DNA of 46,362 nucleotides from Paracraurococcus ruber. GTDB taxonomy: Bacteria; Pseudomonadota; Alphaproteobacteria; Acetobacterales; Acetobacteraceae. The stretch covers positions 1-46,362 of the forward strand of contig NZ_SMOA01000021.1 of the NCBI RefSeq assembly GCF_004353985.1, written 5' to 3'. A program made the translations under genes and the position numbers. Within the stretch, counting starts at the first letter, position 1. Every line of letters starts with the position of its first letter. The notes beneath the pieces are model-generated. The model did not search any database. It saw only the letters and a program-made list of their open reading frames with translations, and had not been told where the DNA came from. This document shows, piece by piece, positions 21,373 to 30,002 of this stretch.

Positions 21373-22335
21373 ATGACAGCGCCCCTCCTCGACGTGCGCG
21401 ACCTGCGCACCGAATTCCACACGCGCGCGGGCGTGCTGCGCGCCGTCAACGGCGTCTCCTTCACCCTCGCGCGCGGCGAGATCCTCGGCCTGGTCGGCGA
21501 GAGCGGCTCCGGCAAGTCGGTCACCGGCTTCTCCCTGCTGGGCCTGGTGGACCCGCCGGGACGCATCGCCGGCGGCTCCATAAGTTTCGAGGGGCAGGAA
21601 CTCGTCGGCCTGCCGCCGGCGCGGCTGCGCGAACTGCGCGGCAAGCGGATTGCGATGATCTTCCAGGACCCGGCCGCCACGCTGAACCCGGTGCTAACCG
21701 TGGGCGCGCAGATGGCGCTGGCGGTGCAGGCGCATGGTGGCGGCGGCGACCGCGCGGCGCGGGACCTGGCGGCACGCAGCCTGGCGCGAGTCGGCATCCC
21801 CGATGCCGTCACGCGGCTGGACGCCTACCCGCATGAATTCTCCGGCGGCATGCGCCAGCGCGTTGCCATCGCCATCGCGCTGCTGCACCAGCCGGACCTG
21901 ATCGTGGCGGACGAGCCGACCACCGCGCTCGACGTCTCCATCCAGGCGCAGATCCTGGCGGAGATGAAGGCGCTGGCGCGGGAGAACGGCACGGCGCTGG
22001 TCTGGATCTCGCACGACCTCGCCACCGTCTCCTCGCTCGCCGACCGCGTGCTGGTCATGTATGCCGGCCGCATCGTGGAGAGCGGGCCGGTGGCGCAGGT
22101 GCTGCGCGCGCCGCTGCATCCCTACACCCGCGGGCTGCTGGACAGCCTGCCGGCCATGGGCCGGCCGGGCGAGATGCTGGCGCAGATCCCCGGCAGCACG
22201 CCCTCGCTGCTCAGCCTGCCGCCGGGCTGCCCCTTCGCGCCGCGCTGCCCGCGCGCCGACGCCGCCTGCGCGCAGGACCCGCCCGTGGTGGGCACTGAAG
22301 GGAGGATGGCGCTGTGCCATCATCCTCTGACATGA
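21373..22335 (+). CDS. ABC transporter ATPase (DppD/OppD-like)
   Basis: A 320-residue ATPase that energises the peptide/nickel-type importer. Walker A is GESGSGKS (42-49). The Q-loop is in FQDPAATLNPVLTVG, the ABC signature is FSGGMRQRV, Walker B is LIVADEPTTALD, and the switch His is in WISHDLA. The C-terminal oligopeptide/dipeptide domain has the Cys cluster CPFAPRCPRADAAC, which in this family can hold an FeS cluster. The ATG directly follows a 9-bp hairpin and has no clear SD. Its stop overlaps the next gene as ATGA. Confidence 0.94.
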   Translation: MTAPLLDVRDLRTEFHTRAGVLRAVNGVSFTLARGEILGLVGESGSGKSVTGFSLLGLVDPPGRIAGGSISFEGQELVGLPPARLRELRGKRIAMIFQDPAATLNPVLTVGAQMALAVQAHGGGGDRAARDLAARSLARVGIPDAVTRLDAYPHEFSGGMRQRVAIAIALLHQPDLIVADEPTTALDVSIQAQILAEMKALARENGTALVWISHDLATVSSLADRVLVMYAGRIVESGPVAQVLRAPLHPYTRGLLDSLPAMGRPGEMLAQIPGSTPSLLSLPPGCPFAPRCPRADAACAQDPPVVGTEGRMALCHHPLT

Positions 22336-23312
22336 CCGCGATCCTCGCCGCCGAGGGCGTGACGCGCCGCTTCGCCCCGCGCGTCACGCTGGGGGACCGC
22401 ATCGCCGCCGCGCTCGGCGCCCGGGTGGACCGGCGCGCGGTGCAGGCGGTGACCGATGTCTCGCTGGCGGTGACGCGCGGCGAGACGCTGGGCCTGGTCG
22501 GCGAGAGTGGTTGCGGCAAGTCCACGCTCGGCCGCATGCTGGCCGGCATCCTGCCGCCGAGCGAGGGAAGGGTGCTGCTGGACGGCGCGCCGCCCATGCG
22601 CGCCGGGCACAAGACCACCACGCGCATCCAGACCGTGTTCCAGGATCCCTTCGCCTCGCTCAACCCCCGCCAGCGCATCGGGGAGGCGATCGCCGAGGGC
22701 CCCGTGTCGCATGGCCTCGTCACCCGCGCCGCGGCGCCGAAGCTGGCGGCGGACTGGCTGGCGAGGGTCGGGCTGGACCCCGCCTATGCCCAGCGCTTCC
22801 CGCACCAGTTCAGCGGCGGGCAGCGCCAGCGCGTCGCCATCGCCCGGGCCCTGGCAATGCAGCCGGAGGTGCTGGTCTGCGACGAGCCGGTCGCCTCGCT
22901 CGACGTCTCCATCCAGGCGCAGGTGCTGAACCTGTTCCTGGAGTTGCACCGCGCGCTCGGCCTCACCTGCCTGTTCATCTCGCACGATCTGGCGGTGGTG
23001 CGGCATGTGTCGGACCGCGTCGCGGTCATGTATCTCGGCCGCATCGTCGAGATCGGCGAGGCGGCGACGGTCTATGCCGCGCCGCGGCACCCTTATACGC
23101 GCGGGCTGCTGGCCAGCGTGCCGAAGCTGTCGCTGGACGGCGCGGCGGTGGAATTCCAGCCGATCCGCGGCGAACTGCCCTCGCCGCTCTCGCCGCCGGC
23201 CGGCTGCGCCTTCCACCCGCGCTGCCCGGCCGCGACGGATGTATGCCGCGCGCAGCGGCCGGCGCTGTCGCCGCGCGCGGACGGCACGCTGGTGGCGTGC
23301 CACCATGCCTGA
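22332..23312 (+). CDS. ABC transporter ATPase (DppF/OppF-like)
   Basis: The partner ATPase, 326 residues from the ATG at 22332, which overlaps the preceding stop as ATGA. Walker A is GESGCGKST, the Q-loop VFQDPFASLNPRQRIGEA, the signature FSGGQRQRV and Walker B VLVCDEPVASLD. The switch region is FISHDLAVV, and the C-terminal Cys-containing tail (CAFHPRCPAATDVC) is the DppF type. It heterodimerises with the 21373-22335 product in this family. A long hairpin starts within its stop codon (23311-23352), suggesting that expression of the following SDR gene may be reduced or separate. Confidence 0.94.
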   Translation: MTAILAAEGVTRRFAPRVTLGDRIAAALGARVDRRAVQAVTDVSLAVTRGETLGLVGESGCGKSTLGRMLAGILPPSEGRVLLDGAPPMRAGHKTTTRIQTVFQDPFASLNPRQRIGEAIAEGPVSHGLVTRAAAPKLAADWLARVGLDPAYAQRFPHQFSGGQRQRVAIARALAMQPEVLVCDEPVASLDVSIQAQVLNLFLELHRALGLTCLFISHDLAVVRHVSDRVAVMYLGRIVEIGEAATVYAAPRHPYTRGLLASVPKLSLDGAAVEFQPIRGELPSPLSPPAGCAFHPRCPAATDVCRAQRPALSPRADGTLVACHHA

Positions 23313-23352
23313 CGCCGCCGAGCAGACGTCCTTCCGTCTGCATGGCGGCGTC
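23311..23352 (+). terminator. 18-bp imperfect hairpin at the end of the ABC operon
   Basis: The arms 23311-23328 and 23335-23352 (GACGCCGCC...CAGACG and CGTCTG...GGCGGCGTC) pair with two mismatches around TCCTTC, starting inside the ATPase stop codon. There is no T run. Confidence 0.5.
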
Positions 23353-23407
23353 GCGCGCAGGGTTGGCATGGCGGCTGCGCGCCAAAATGCTCAGGAGGAA
23401 ACCCCGC

Positions 23408-24166
23408 ATGCAGATCCGGTTCGATGGCGTGACCGTCGCGGTCACGGGCGCCGGGCATGGCTTCGGCCAGGCCATCGCCCGCGGCTTCGCGGCGCTCGGT
23501 GCCCGCGTCTTCGCCTGCGACCTGTCGGAGGCCGAGCTGGCCGGGACAGCGGGCGCCGAGGGCCAAATCACGACCAGCGCCTTCGACCTGACGGCCAAGG
23601 GCGCTGCCGCCGGGTGGATCCGCGGCATCGAGGACGCGACCGGCGGCCCCATCGGCGTTCTGGTGAGCAATGCCGGCGGCGTGCGAGGCCAGGTGATGCG
23701 GCCGGTCGATGAGGTGCCGGAGGAGGACTGGCACGCCATCTTCGACGTGAACCTGCATGCCGCCTTCGCCCTCGCCGGCGCCGTGGCGCCGGGCATGAAG
23801 CGCGCAAAGGCGGGCCGCATCGTCACCATCAGCAGCGGCGCCGGCCTGAAGCCGAGCAAGACCGGCATCCAGGCCTATTGCGCGGCCAAGCACGGGCTGG
23901 TCGGGCTGACGAAGCAACTCGCTCACGAACTCGGCCCGCATGGCGTCACGGTGAACAGCGTGGCGCCGGGCTTCGTCCTCTCCAACCCCGCCACCCTCGC
24001 GCAGTACGAGGCCTATGGCGAAGCGGGCAAGCAGCGGCTGGTCGAGGGCATCTTCCTCCGCCGCCTCGGCACGCCGCAGGACATCGCCAACGCCGTGCTG
24101 TTCCTGGCGAGCCCCTTCGCCGGCTGGGTCACCGGCCAGGTGCTGAGCGTGGATGGCGGCGGCTGA
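23408..24166 (+). CDS. SDR-family NAD(P)-dependent oxidoreductase
   Basis: A classical short-chain dehydrogenase of 252 residues. The start at 23408 has AGGAGGAA eight bases upstream. The cofactor loop is TGAGHGFG, followed by the CDLSE acidic turn (suggesting NAD preference). NAGG and the catalytic set ISSGAG...YCAAK are present. The C-terminal end SVDGGG is typical of FabG-like enzymes. It lies 95 bases after the ABC operon and ends six bases from the convergent monooxygenase gene, so it probably belongs to the same catabolic locus, oxidising or reducing an intermediate. Substrate unknown. Confidence 0.9.
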   Translation: MQIRFDGVTVAVTGAGHGFGQAIARGFAALGARVFACDLSEAELAGTAGAEGQITTSAFDLTAKGAAAGWIRGIEDATGGPIGVLVSNAGGVRGQVMRPVDEVPEEDWHAIFDVNLHAAFALAGAVAPGMKRAKAGRIVTISSGAGLKPSKTGIQAYCAAKHGLVGLTKQLAHELGPHGVTVNSVAPGFVLSNPATLAQYEAYGEAGKQRLVEGIFLRRLGTPQDIANAVLFLASPFAGWVTGQVLSVDGGG

Positions 24167-24172
24167 GCCGGC

Positions 24173-25519
24173 TCAGGTCCAGACCGAGGGCGGCGCGCGC
24201 AGGCCGAGATTCTCCCGCAGCGTCGTCCCCTCATACTCCGTGCGGAAGATGCCGCGGCGCTGCAATTCCGGGATCACCATCTCGGAGAAGTCCTGGAAGG
24301 GGCCGGGGTAGTAGTTGCAGATCACGTTGAAGCCGTCGGCGCCGCCCTTCCGCAGCCATTCCTCCAGCTCGTCCGCGATGTAGTCCGGCGTGCCAACCAG
24401 CACGCGGTGGCCCTGGGCGGCGGAGACGGCGCGGGCGGTCTGGATGAGCGACAGGTTGCCCTTGCGCGCCATGTCCATGATCAGCTTCTGCCGGCTCTTC
24501 GCCGAATTCGCCTCCGGCAGCTCCGGCATCGGCCCGTGCAGCGGGTAGCTGAAGATGTCCACGCCGCGGGTGAAGCGGGCCAGCGCGGCCAGGGCGACCT
24601 CGTCCGGCAGCAGCGACTGCAGCTGGTCGTACTTCTCCTGCGCCTCCGCCATCGTCCGGCCAAGCACCGGCGTGATGCCGGGCATGATCTTGATGTCGTC
24701 CGGCGTGCGGCCGTAGCGATATGTCCGCCCCTTCACATCGGCATAGAATTCCTGTGCCGCCTGAAGCTCGGTCTGCGCGGTGAAGACCACGTCGGCGGTG
24801 CGCGCCGCCAATTCCTTCCCCGGCTCCGAGGATCCTGCCTGCGCTACGATCGGGCGGCCCTGCGGCGTGCGGGGAACATTGAGGGGGCCGCGGCAGGCGA
24901 AATGCTTCCCCTTGTGGTCGAGGAAGCGCATGCGGTCGGGGTCGAACCAGACGCCGCTCTCCTTGTCGCGCAGGAAGGCGTCCTCCGCCCAACTGTCCCA
25001 CAACCCGCTGACCACCTCGTAGAACTCGATGGCGCGTTCGTAGCGCAGGGCGTGGTCCACATGGGTGTCGAGCCCGAAATTGCCCGCCTCGTCCTCGATC
25101 TGGCTGGTCACCAGATTCCAGCCGCAGCGGCCCTTGCTGATATGGTCGATGGTCGCGAAGCGGCGGGCGATGTTGTAGGGCTCGTTGAAGGTGGTGGTCG
25201 CCGTGGCGACCAGGCCGATGCGGCTGGTGCCGACCGCCAGCGCCGCCAGGGTCGCGGTCGGCTCCAGCTTCACGATGCGCGACAGGCGCGTGCGCGTCCT
25301 GTCGCCAGCCTTCAGCGCATCGCTGCCCGCCACCGCCACCGTGTCCTGGAAGAAGATTGTGTCGTAGAGGTGGCGCTCCGCCATCTGCGCCAGCCGCATG
25401 TACCAGGCGAAGTCCATGTCGCAGTCCGGCACCGCATCCGGGTGCCGCCAGCCGGCCAGGTGGTTGCCCGGTACGGACAGGAAGGCGCCGAGCTTCAGTT
25501 GGGGCTTGCGGCCGGCCAT
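24173..25519 (-). CDS. NtaA/SnaA/DszA-family FMN-dependent monooxygenase (copy 1)
   Basis: A luciferase-like (TIM-barrel) monooxygenase of 448 residues that should use FMNH2 from a separate reductase. Family signatures are LGAFLSVPGNHLAGWRHPDA at the N-terminus, ATATTTFNEPYNIARRFATI, DHISKGRCGWNLVTS, and QAGSSEPGKELAARTADVVF. The C-terminus has VGTPDYIADELEEW and ends PELQRRGIFRTEYEGTTLRE. Known relatives oxidise nitrilotriacetate, EDTA, dibenzothiophene sulfone or pristinamycin precursors. The last gene of the five-gene operon, 16 bases after the SBP at 25536-27107. Substrate unknown. Confidence 0.92.
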   Translation of the reverse strand: MAGRKPQLKLGAFLSVPGNHLAGWRHPDAVPDCDMDFAWYMRLAQMAERHLYDTIFFQDTVAVAGSDALKAGDRTRTRLSRIVKLEPTATLAALAVGTSRIGLVATATTTFNEPYNIARRFATIDHISKGRCGWNLVTSQIEDEAGNFGLDTHVDHALRYERAIEFYEVVSGLWDSWAEDAFLRDKESGVWFDPDRMRFLDHKGKHFACRGPLNVPRTPQGRPIVAQAGSSEPGKELAARTADVVFTAQTELQAAQEFYADVKGRTYRYGRTPDDIKIMPGITPVLGRTMAEAQEKYDQLQSLLPDEVALAALARFTRGVDIFSYPLHGPMPELPEANSAKSRQKLIMDMARKGNLSLIQTARAVSAAQGHRVLVGTPDYIADELEEWLRKGGADGFNVICNYYPGPFQDFSEMVIPELQRRGIFRTEYEGTTLRENLGLRAPPSVWT

Positions 25520-25535
25520 GATGCGCTGCCTTTCG

Positions 25536-27107
25536 TCAGGGGGCGGCGCGGATCAGCGTCGCCATGGTGTACTGGTCGCCGCGCGGCACCAGGGTCAGGC
25601 CGCGCTGCAATCCCCAGGCGGCCTTGACGTAGAAGACCGGCAGCACGCCCGCCTCCGCCATCACCCGCCGCGCCGCCTCGCGCATCAGCGCTTCCCGCGC
25701 CGCATCGTCGAAGGTGGCCTCGATGCGCGCCAGCAGCGCGTCCAGCGCCGGGTCCGACCAGCGGCCGCGGTTGGAGGCGCCATGGCCCTGGACCAGATCG
25801 GGCGTGCGCAGGATGGAGGTCATCCCCTCCGCCGCCACGCCGGTGGTGGAGGCGAACATGTTGGCGGATGCCGTGAATTCCGGCTCACCATTCGCGCCAT
25901 TGGTGGCGCGGCGGAAGAAGATCGCCGCCGGCAGCGTTTCCACCGCCGTCTTGATGCCCACCGCCGTCAGCATCTGCCCCATCGCCTGGCAGGACCGCGC
26001 ATCGCCCGGGAAGCGGTCGCCGGTGCAATGGATGGTCATGGCGAAGCCCTGCGGCCAGCCCGCCTCCGCCAGCAGGCGGCGTGACAGCGCGGGGTCGTAG
26101 GCGACGGGCGGGATCTCCGGGTCGTGGCCGATGAAGCCGGGCGGCGCGATCTGGTTCGAGGCGACGGCGCCGCCCTGCATGGCGCGTTCCGCCAGCGCGG
26201 GCCGGTTCAGCGCATGGGAGATGGCGCGGCGCACCCGAATGTCGCGCAGCGGGTTGCGGTCCAGCGGCTGGCCGTCGATCCGCGTCGCGTGCAGCGGGCG
26301 CTCGCGATGGGTGTCGAGGAAGAGGTAGAAATTGAAGGCGGAGGTGTCGGCAACGAGGCGCGTCCGCGCATCCTCCTGCACCCGCGCCTGCAGCGTGGCG
26401 GGCACGGCGTCAATCACCTCGACATCGCCGGCCAGCAGCGCGGCGACGCGGGCGCTGTCGTTCGGGATGAAGCGGTAGGTCACGCGCTCCCAGGGCTCGC
26501 GCTCCGTCCCCCAATGGGACGGCATGCGGTCCAGCACCACGCTGGCGCCGGGGGAGAAGCGCACCCAGCGATAGGGGCCGGTGCCGATGGCGGCGCGGCC
26601 GCCGTTGAACTCGGTCTCCCCCGCATCCACCGCGGCGGCGGCGGAGACGATGCCGACCGAGGCGAGGCCGGAGGGCAGCATGGGCGCCGGACCACGGGTG
26701 CGCAGCCGCACCGTGCGGCCGTCCACCACCTCCGCCACCGTGACGGCGCGCAGCAAGGGCGCATAGGTGCGCAGCCCCACCGCATCCTTCGCGCGGCGGA
26801 TGGAGAAGACCACGTCGGCCGGCGTCAGCTTCGTGCCGTCATGGAAGCGCACGCCCTCGCGCAGGGTGAATTCCCAGGTCGTCTCGTCCACCGGCCGCCA
26901 GGCGGTGGCGAGGCCGGGGACGGGCCGTAGCTGCGGGTCCTGGAAGACCAGCGGTTCATAGACATGCAGTTGCACGTTGCGGTTGGGGCTGTAGCTCTGG
27001 TGGGGGTCGGAGCCGTCCACCGCCGCCTTCATGCCGATGCGGAGTTCCTGCGCCGCGGCCGGCGCCGCCAGCAGCAGCGCGGCGAGCAGCAGGGCGCTAC
27101 CGCGCAT
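25536..27107 (-). CDS. ABC transporter substrate-binding protein, family 5 (paralogue 2)
   Basis: A 523-residue periplasmic receptor. The ATG at 27107 (MRGSALLLAALLLAAPAAAQ) opens a Sec signal peptide cleaved after AAA. It overlaps the end of the upstream monooxygenase gene by 11 bases, arguing for coupled translation. ELRIGMKAAVDGSDPHQSYS, NRNVQLHVYEPLVFQDPQL, TTWEFTLREGVRFHDGTKLT and FNGGRAAIGTGPYRWVRF are shared almost word for word with the SBP at 28437-30002, so the pair arose by duplication. No permease or ATPase genes are in this operon. It may feed the transporter at 19262-23312. Confidence 0.92.
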   Translation of the reverse strand: MRGSALLLAALLLAAPAAAQELRIGMKAAVDGSDPHQSYSPNRNVQLHVYEPLVFQDPQLRPVPGLATAWRPVDETTWEFTLREGVRFHDGTKLTPADVVFSIRRAKDAVGLRTYAPLLRAVTVAEVVDGRTVRLRTRGPAPMLPSGLASVGIVSAAAAVDAGETEFNGGRAAIGTGPYRWVRFSPGASVVLDRMPSHWGTEREPWERVTYRFIPNDSARVAALLAGDVEVIDAVPATLQARVQEDARTRLVADTSAFNFYLFLDTHRERPLHATRIDGQPLDRNPLRDIRVRRAISHALNRPALAERAMQGGAVASNQIAPPGFIGHDPEIPPVAYDPALSRRLLAEAGWPQGFAMTIHCTGDRFPGDARSCQAMGQMLTAVGIKTAVETLPAAIFFRRATNGANGEPEFTASANMFASTTGVAAEGMTSILRTPDLVQGHGASNRGRWSDPALDALLARIEATFDDAAREALMREAARRVMAEAGVLPVFYVKAAWGLQRGLTLVPRGDQYTMATLIRAAP

Positions 27108-28440
27108 GGCGGTTCGCCGGCACCGCCACGCCGAGGTTCTCCCGCAAGGTCTTCCCCTCGTATTGCGTGCGGTAGATCCCCCGGCGCTGCAATTCCGGCA
27201 CCACGAATTCGACGAAATCCTCGAGCGGCTTGGGGTAGTAGGGGAAAAGCAGGGTGAAGCCGTCGGCCGCCCCGGCCTCGAGCCATTCCTGCATGACATC
27301 GGCGATCCGCGCCGGCGCGCCGACCACCATCTGGTGCCCGAGCGAGGTGCCGAGATAGCGCGCGACCTGGCGGATGGTCAGGTTCTCCCGCCGCGCCTTC
27401 GCCACCAGGTGCTCCTGCCGCGCGCGCGCCGCGTTGCTGGGCGGCAGGTCGGGCAGCGGGCCGTCCAGCGGGAAGCGGTGGATGTCCAGGTCGCCGCAAA
27501 GCCGCGCCAGGAGGCGCATTGCGGTGGTGTCGTCGATCAGGGATTGCAGGCTCTCGTAGCGCGCCTGCGCCGCCGCCTCGTCCGGCCCGGTGATAGCCAT
27601 GAAGCCCGGCATCACCTTGACGTCGTCGGGCCGGCGGCCATGCGCGACGGCGCGTGCCTTGATGTCGCGGTAGAAGGCTTGCCCCTCGCTCAACACGCTT
27701 TGCGCCGTGAAGATCATGTCGGCGACGCGGGAGGCGAGGCGGCGCCCGGGCTCCGAGGATCCCGCCTGCGCCACCACCGGCCGGCCCTGCGGGCTGCGCG
27801 GCAGGTTCAGCGGGCCGCGCACGCGGAAGAACTCGCCCTGGTGATTCAGGATATGGCCCTTGGACGGATCGAGGAACTGACCCGTCTCCTTGTTCCGCGG
27901 AAAGGCCCCGTCCTCGAAGCTGTCCCACAACCCGGCGACGACGTCGAAGAATTCCTCCGCGCGCTCGTAGCGGTGGCCGTGGTCGGGGTGGCGGTCGAAG
28001 CCGAAATTGCCCGCTTCGTCCTCGATCTGGCTGGTCACCAGGTTCCAGCCGGCACGGCCGCCGCTGATATGGTCGACCGAACCGAAGCGACGCGCGATGG
28101 TGTACGGATCGCCATAGGTGGTGGTGGCAGTGGCGACCAGGCCGAGATTCGTCGTCACCGGCGCCAGCGCGGCGATCAGCGTCGCCGGTTCGGGAAAGAC
28201 CTGCCGGCCCGCCGCCGTCCGCCAGGGGCTGCCGCCATCCAGCGCCGCGCTGCCGTTCAGCGCCGCGGTGTCCTGGAAGAAGATGCAGTCCATCAGCCCG
28301 CGCTCGGCCGTCTGCGCCATGGAGACGTAGTGCGCGAAGGACATGTCCGTCTCCGGCACCGCTTCCGGATGGCGCCAGCCCGCGGAATGGCTGCCGGGGG
28401 TGAAGAAGAAGGCGGCGAGCTTCAGGCGGGGTTGGGTCAT
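27097..28440 (-). CDS. NtaA/SnaA/DszA-family FMN-dependent monooxygenase (copy 2)
   Basis: A luciferase-like monooxygenase of 447 residues, closely related to copy 1: LAAFFFTPGSHSAGWRHPEA, FFQDTAALNG, ATATTTYGDPYTIARRFGSV, DHISGGRAGWNLVTSQIEDE and QAGSSEPGRRLASRVADMIF. The ATG at 28440 overlaps the stop of the upstream SBP gene as ATGA. The C-terminus again ends GIYRTQYEGKTLRENLGV. It has the SQIEDEAGNFG segment shared with copy 1 but not copy 3, so copies 1 and 2 form the closer pair. The reduced flavin must come from outside the window. Confidence 0.92.
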   Translation of the reverse strand: MTQPRLKLAAFFFTPGSHSAGWRHPEAVPETDMSFAHYVSMAQTAERGLMDCIFFQDTAALNGSAALDGGSPWRTAAGRQVFPEPATLIAALAPVTTNLGLVATATTTYGDPYTIARRFGSVDHISGGRAGWNLVTSQIEDEAGNFGFDRHPDHGHRYERAEEFFDVVAGLWDSFEDGAFPRNKETGQFLDPSKGHILNHQGEFFRVRGPLNLPRSPQGRPVVAQAGSSEPGRRLASRVADMIFTAQSVLSEGQAFYRDIKARAVAHGRRPDDVKVMPGFMAITGPDEAAAQARYESLQSLIDDTTAMRLLARLCGDLDIHRFPLDGPLPDLPPSNAARARQEHLVAKARRENLTIRQVARYLGTSLGHQMVVGAPARIADVMQEWLEAGAADGFTLLFPYYPKPLEDFVEFVVPELQRRGIYRTQYEGKTLRENLGVAVPANRHAR

Positions 28441-30002
28441 GGTGCGGGTCGGATCTCGGTCGCCATGGTGTAGGCATCGCCGCGCGGCGTGAGCGAGAGG
28501 GGACGGCGCAGGCCCCAGGAGGCCTTGACGTGGAAGACCGGCAGCAGCGCCGGCTGTTCCACCGCCAGCCGCACGGCCTCGCGCATCGCCTGCTCCCTCT
28601 GCGCCGGGTCGAAGATCGCGTCCACCCGCGCCAGCGCCGCGTCCATCGCCGCGTTGGAGTAGCGCGTGCGGTTCCAGGTGCCCTGGGCCTGCGCGAGGTT
28701 CGGCGTGCGCACCAGCGCCGTCAGCCCCTCCGAAGCGATGCCGGTGGAGGAGCCGAACATGGAGAGATGCGCGGAGAGTTCCGGCGCGCCGTCACCGCCC
28801 AGCGTGGCGCTGCGGCGCAGATAGACCGGCATCGGCAGCGCCTCCACCTGGGTGCGGATGCCGATGGCGCTGAACATCTGGCCGATTGCCTGGCAGGTGC
28901 GGGCATCGCCGGCGAAGCGGTCCAGCGTGCAGTGCAGGGTCAGGCCGAAGCCCTGCGGGTAGCCGGCCTCCGCCAGCAGGCGCCGCGCCAGGGCGGGATC
29001 GAAGCGCGGGACGGGGATGCCGGGGTCGTGGCCGATGAAGCCGGGTGCGGCGACCTGGCCGGCGGCGGTGGCGCTGCCCTCCATCACCCGCTCCGCCAGG
29101 CCCGCGCGGTTGATGGCGTGGGAGAGCGCATGGCGCACCCGCGGGTCGCGGAGCGGGTTCTCCGGCAGGGGCTGGCCATCGGCGCCGGTCGCATTGCCGA
29201 TGCGGGCGCTCATCGCATCCAGGTAGAGATAGTGGGTGAAGATGGAATCGCCGGTGACCAGCCGCGTCTCGGCATTCTCCCGCACCCGGGCGTAGAGGCC
29301 GGCGGGGACGTAATCCACGGCGTCCACATCGCCGGCCAGCAGCGCGGCGACGCGGGCGCTGTCATTCGGGACGAAGCGGAAGACCACGCGTTGCCAGGGC
29401 TCGGCCGGGCCGCGGAAGGCCGGGTTGCGTTCCAGGACAACATCCTGCGCCGGGGTCCAGCGGATCCAGCGATAGGGGCCGGTGCCGATGGCGGCGCGGC
29501 CGCCGTTGAAATCCGCGTCGGAAGCATCCACCGCGGCGCGCGCGCTGAGGATGGCGATGGCGGCCAGCAGGTCGGGCTGCAGCGGCGTCGGCTGGCCAGT
29601 CCGGACGATCAGGGTGCGCTCGTCCGGTACCTCCACCGCGGTGATGTGCCTGACGGAGGCGGCATAGGTCCGCGGCCCCTGCGCCTGCTGCGCCCGGCGG
29701 ATGGAGAAGGCGGCATCGGCGGCGGTCAGCGGCGTGCCGTCGCTGAAGGCCACGCCCTCCCGCAGCCGGAACTCCCAGGTCAGCGGGTCGAGGGCGCGCC
29801 AGGATTCCGCCAGCCCCGGCAGCGGCCGCAGCGTGGCATCCTGGGTGACCAGCGTCTCCCAGACATGCAGCTGGACATTGCGGTTGGGGGTGAAGGTCAG
29901 ATGCGGGTCGGCCGCATCCACCGCCGCCTTGAAGGCGATGCGGAGCGTCTGCGCCTCGGCCGGCAGCGCCAGCAGCAGGCAAAGCAGCAACAGGCGCTTC
30001 AC
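28437..30002 (-). CDS. ABC transporter substrate-binding protein, family 5 (paralogue 3)
   Basis: A 521-residue receptor starting at GTG 30002 (MKRLLLLCLLLALPAEAQTL), which overlaps the preceding monooxygenase stop as GTGA. The short signal peptide ends at AEA. LRIAFKAAVDAADPHLTFTP, NRNVQLHVWETLVTQDATLR, LTWEFRLREGVAFSDGTPLT and FNGGRAAIGTGPYRWIRW match paralogue 2 closely. The stop overlaps the next monooxygenase start (ATGA). The tight coupling to monooxygenases suggests that each receptor's ligand is also an enzyme substrate or a close analogue; this is inference. Confidence 0.92.
   Translation of the reverse strand: MKRLLLLCLLLALPAEAQTLRIAFKAAVDAADPHLTFTPNRNVQLHVWETLVTQDATLRPLPGLAESWRALDPLTWEFRLREGVAFSDGTPLTAADAAFSIRRAQQAQGPRTYAASVRHITAVEVPDERTLIVRTGQPTPLQPDLLAAIAILSARAAVDASDADFNGGRAAIGTGPYRWIRWTPAQDVVLERNPAFRGPAEPWQRVVFRFVPNDSARVAALLAGDVDAVDYVPAGLYARVRENAETRLVTGDSIFTHYLYLDAMSARIGNATGADGQPLPENPLRDPRVRHALSHAINRAGLAERVMEGSATAAGQVAAPGFIGHDPGIPVPRFDPALARRLLAEAGYPQGFGLTLHCTLDRFAGDARTCQAIGQMFSAIGIRTQVEALPMPVYLRRSATLGGDGAPELSAHLSMFGSSTGIASEGLTALVRTPNLAQAQGTWNRTRYSNAAMDAALARVDAIFDPAQREQAMREAVRLAVEQPALLPVFHVKASWGLRRPLSLTPRGDAYTMATEIRPAP

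Noticed and set aside
22511-23407. Upstream extension of the 23408 SDR frame through the ATPase gene
   Set aside because: It is antiphase to the ATPase coding frame; the AGGAGGAA-preceded ATG at 23408 is the natural start.
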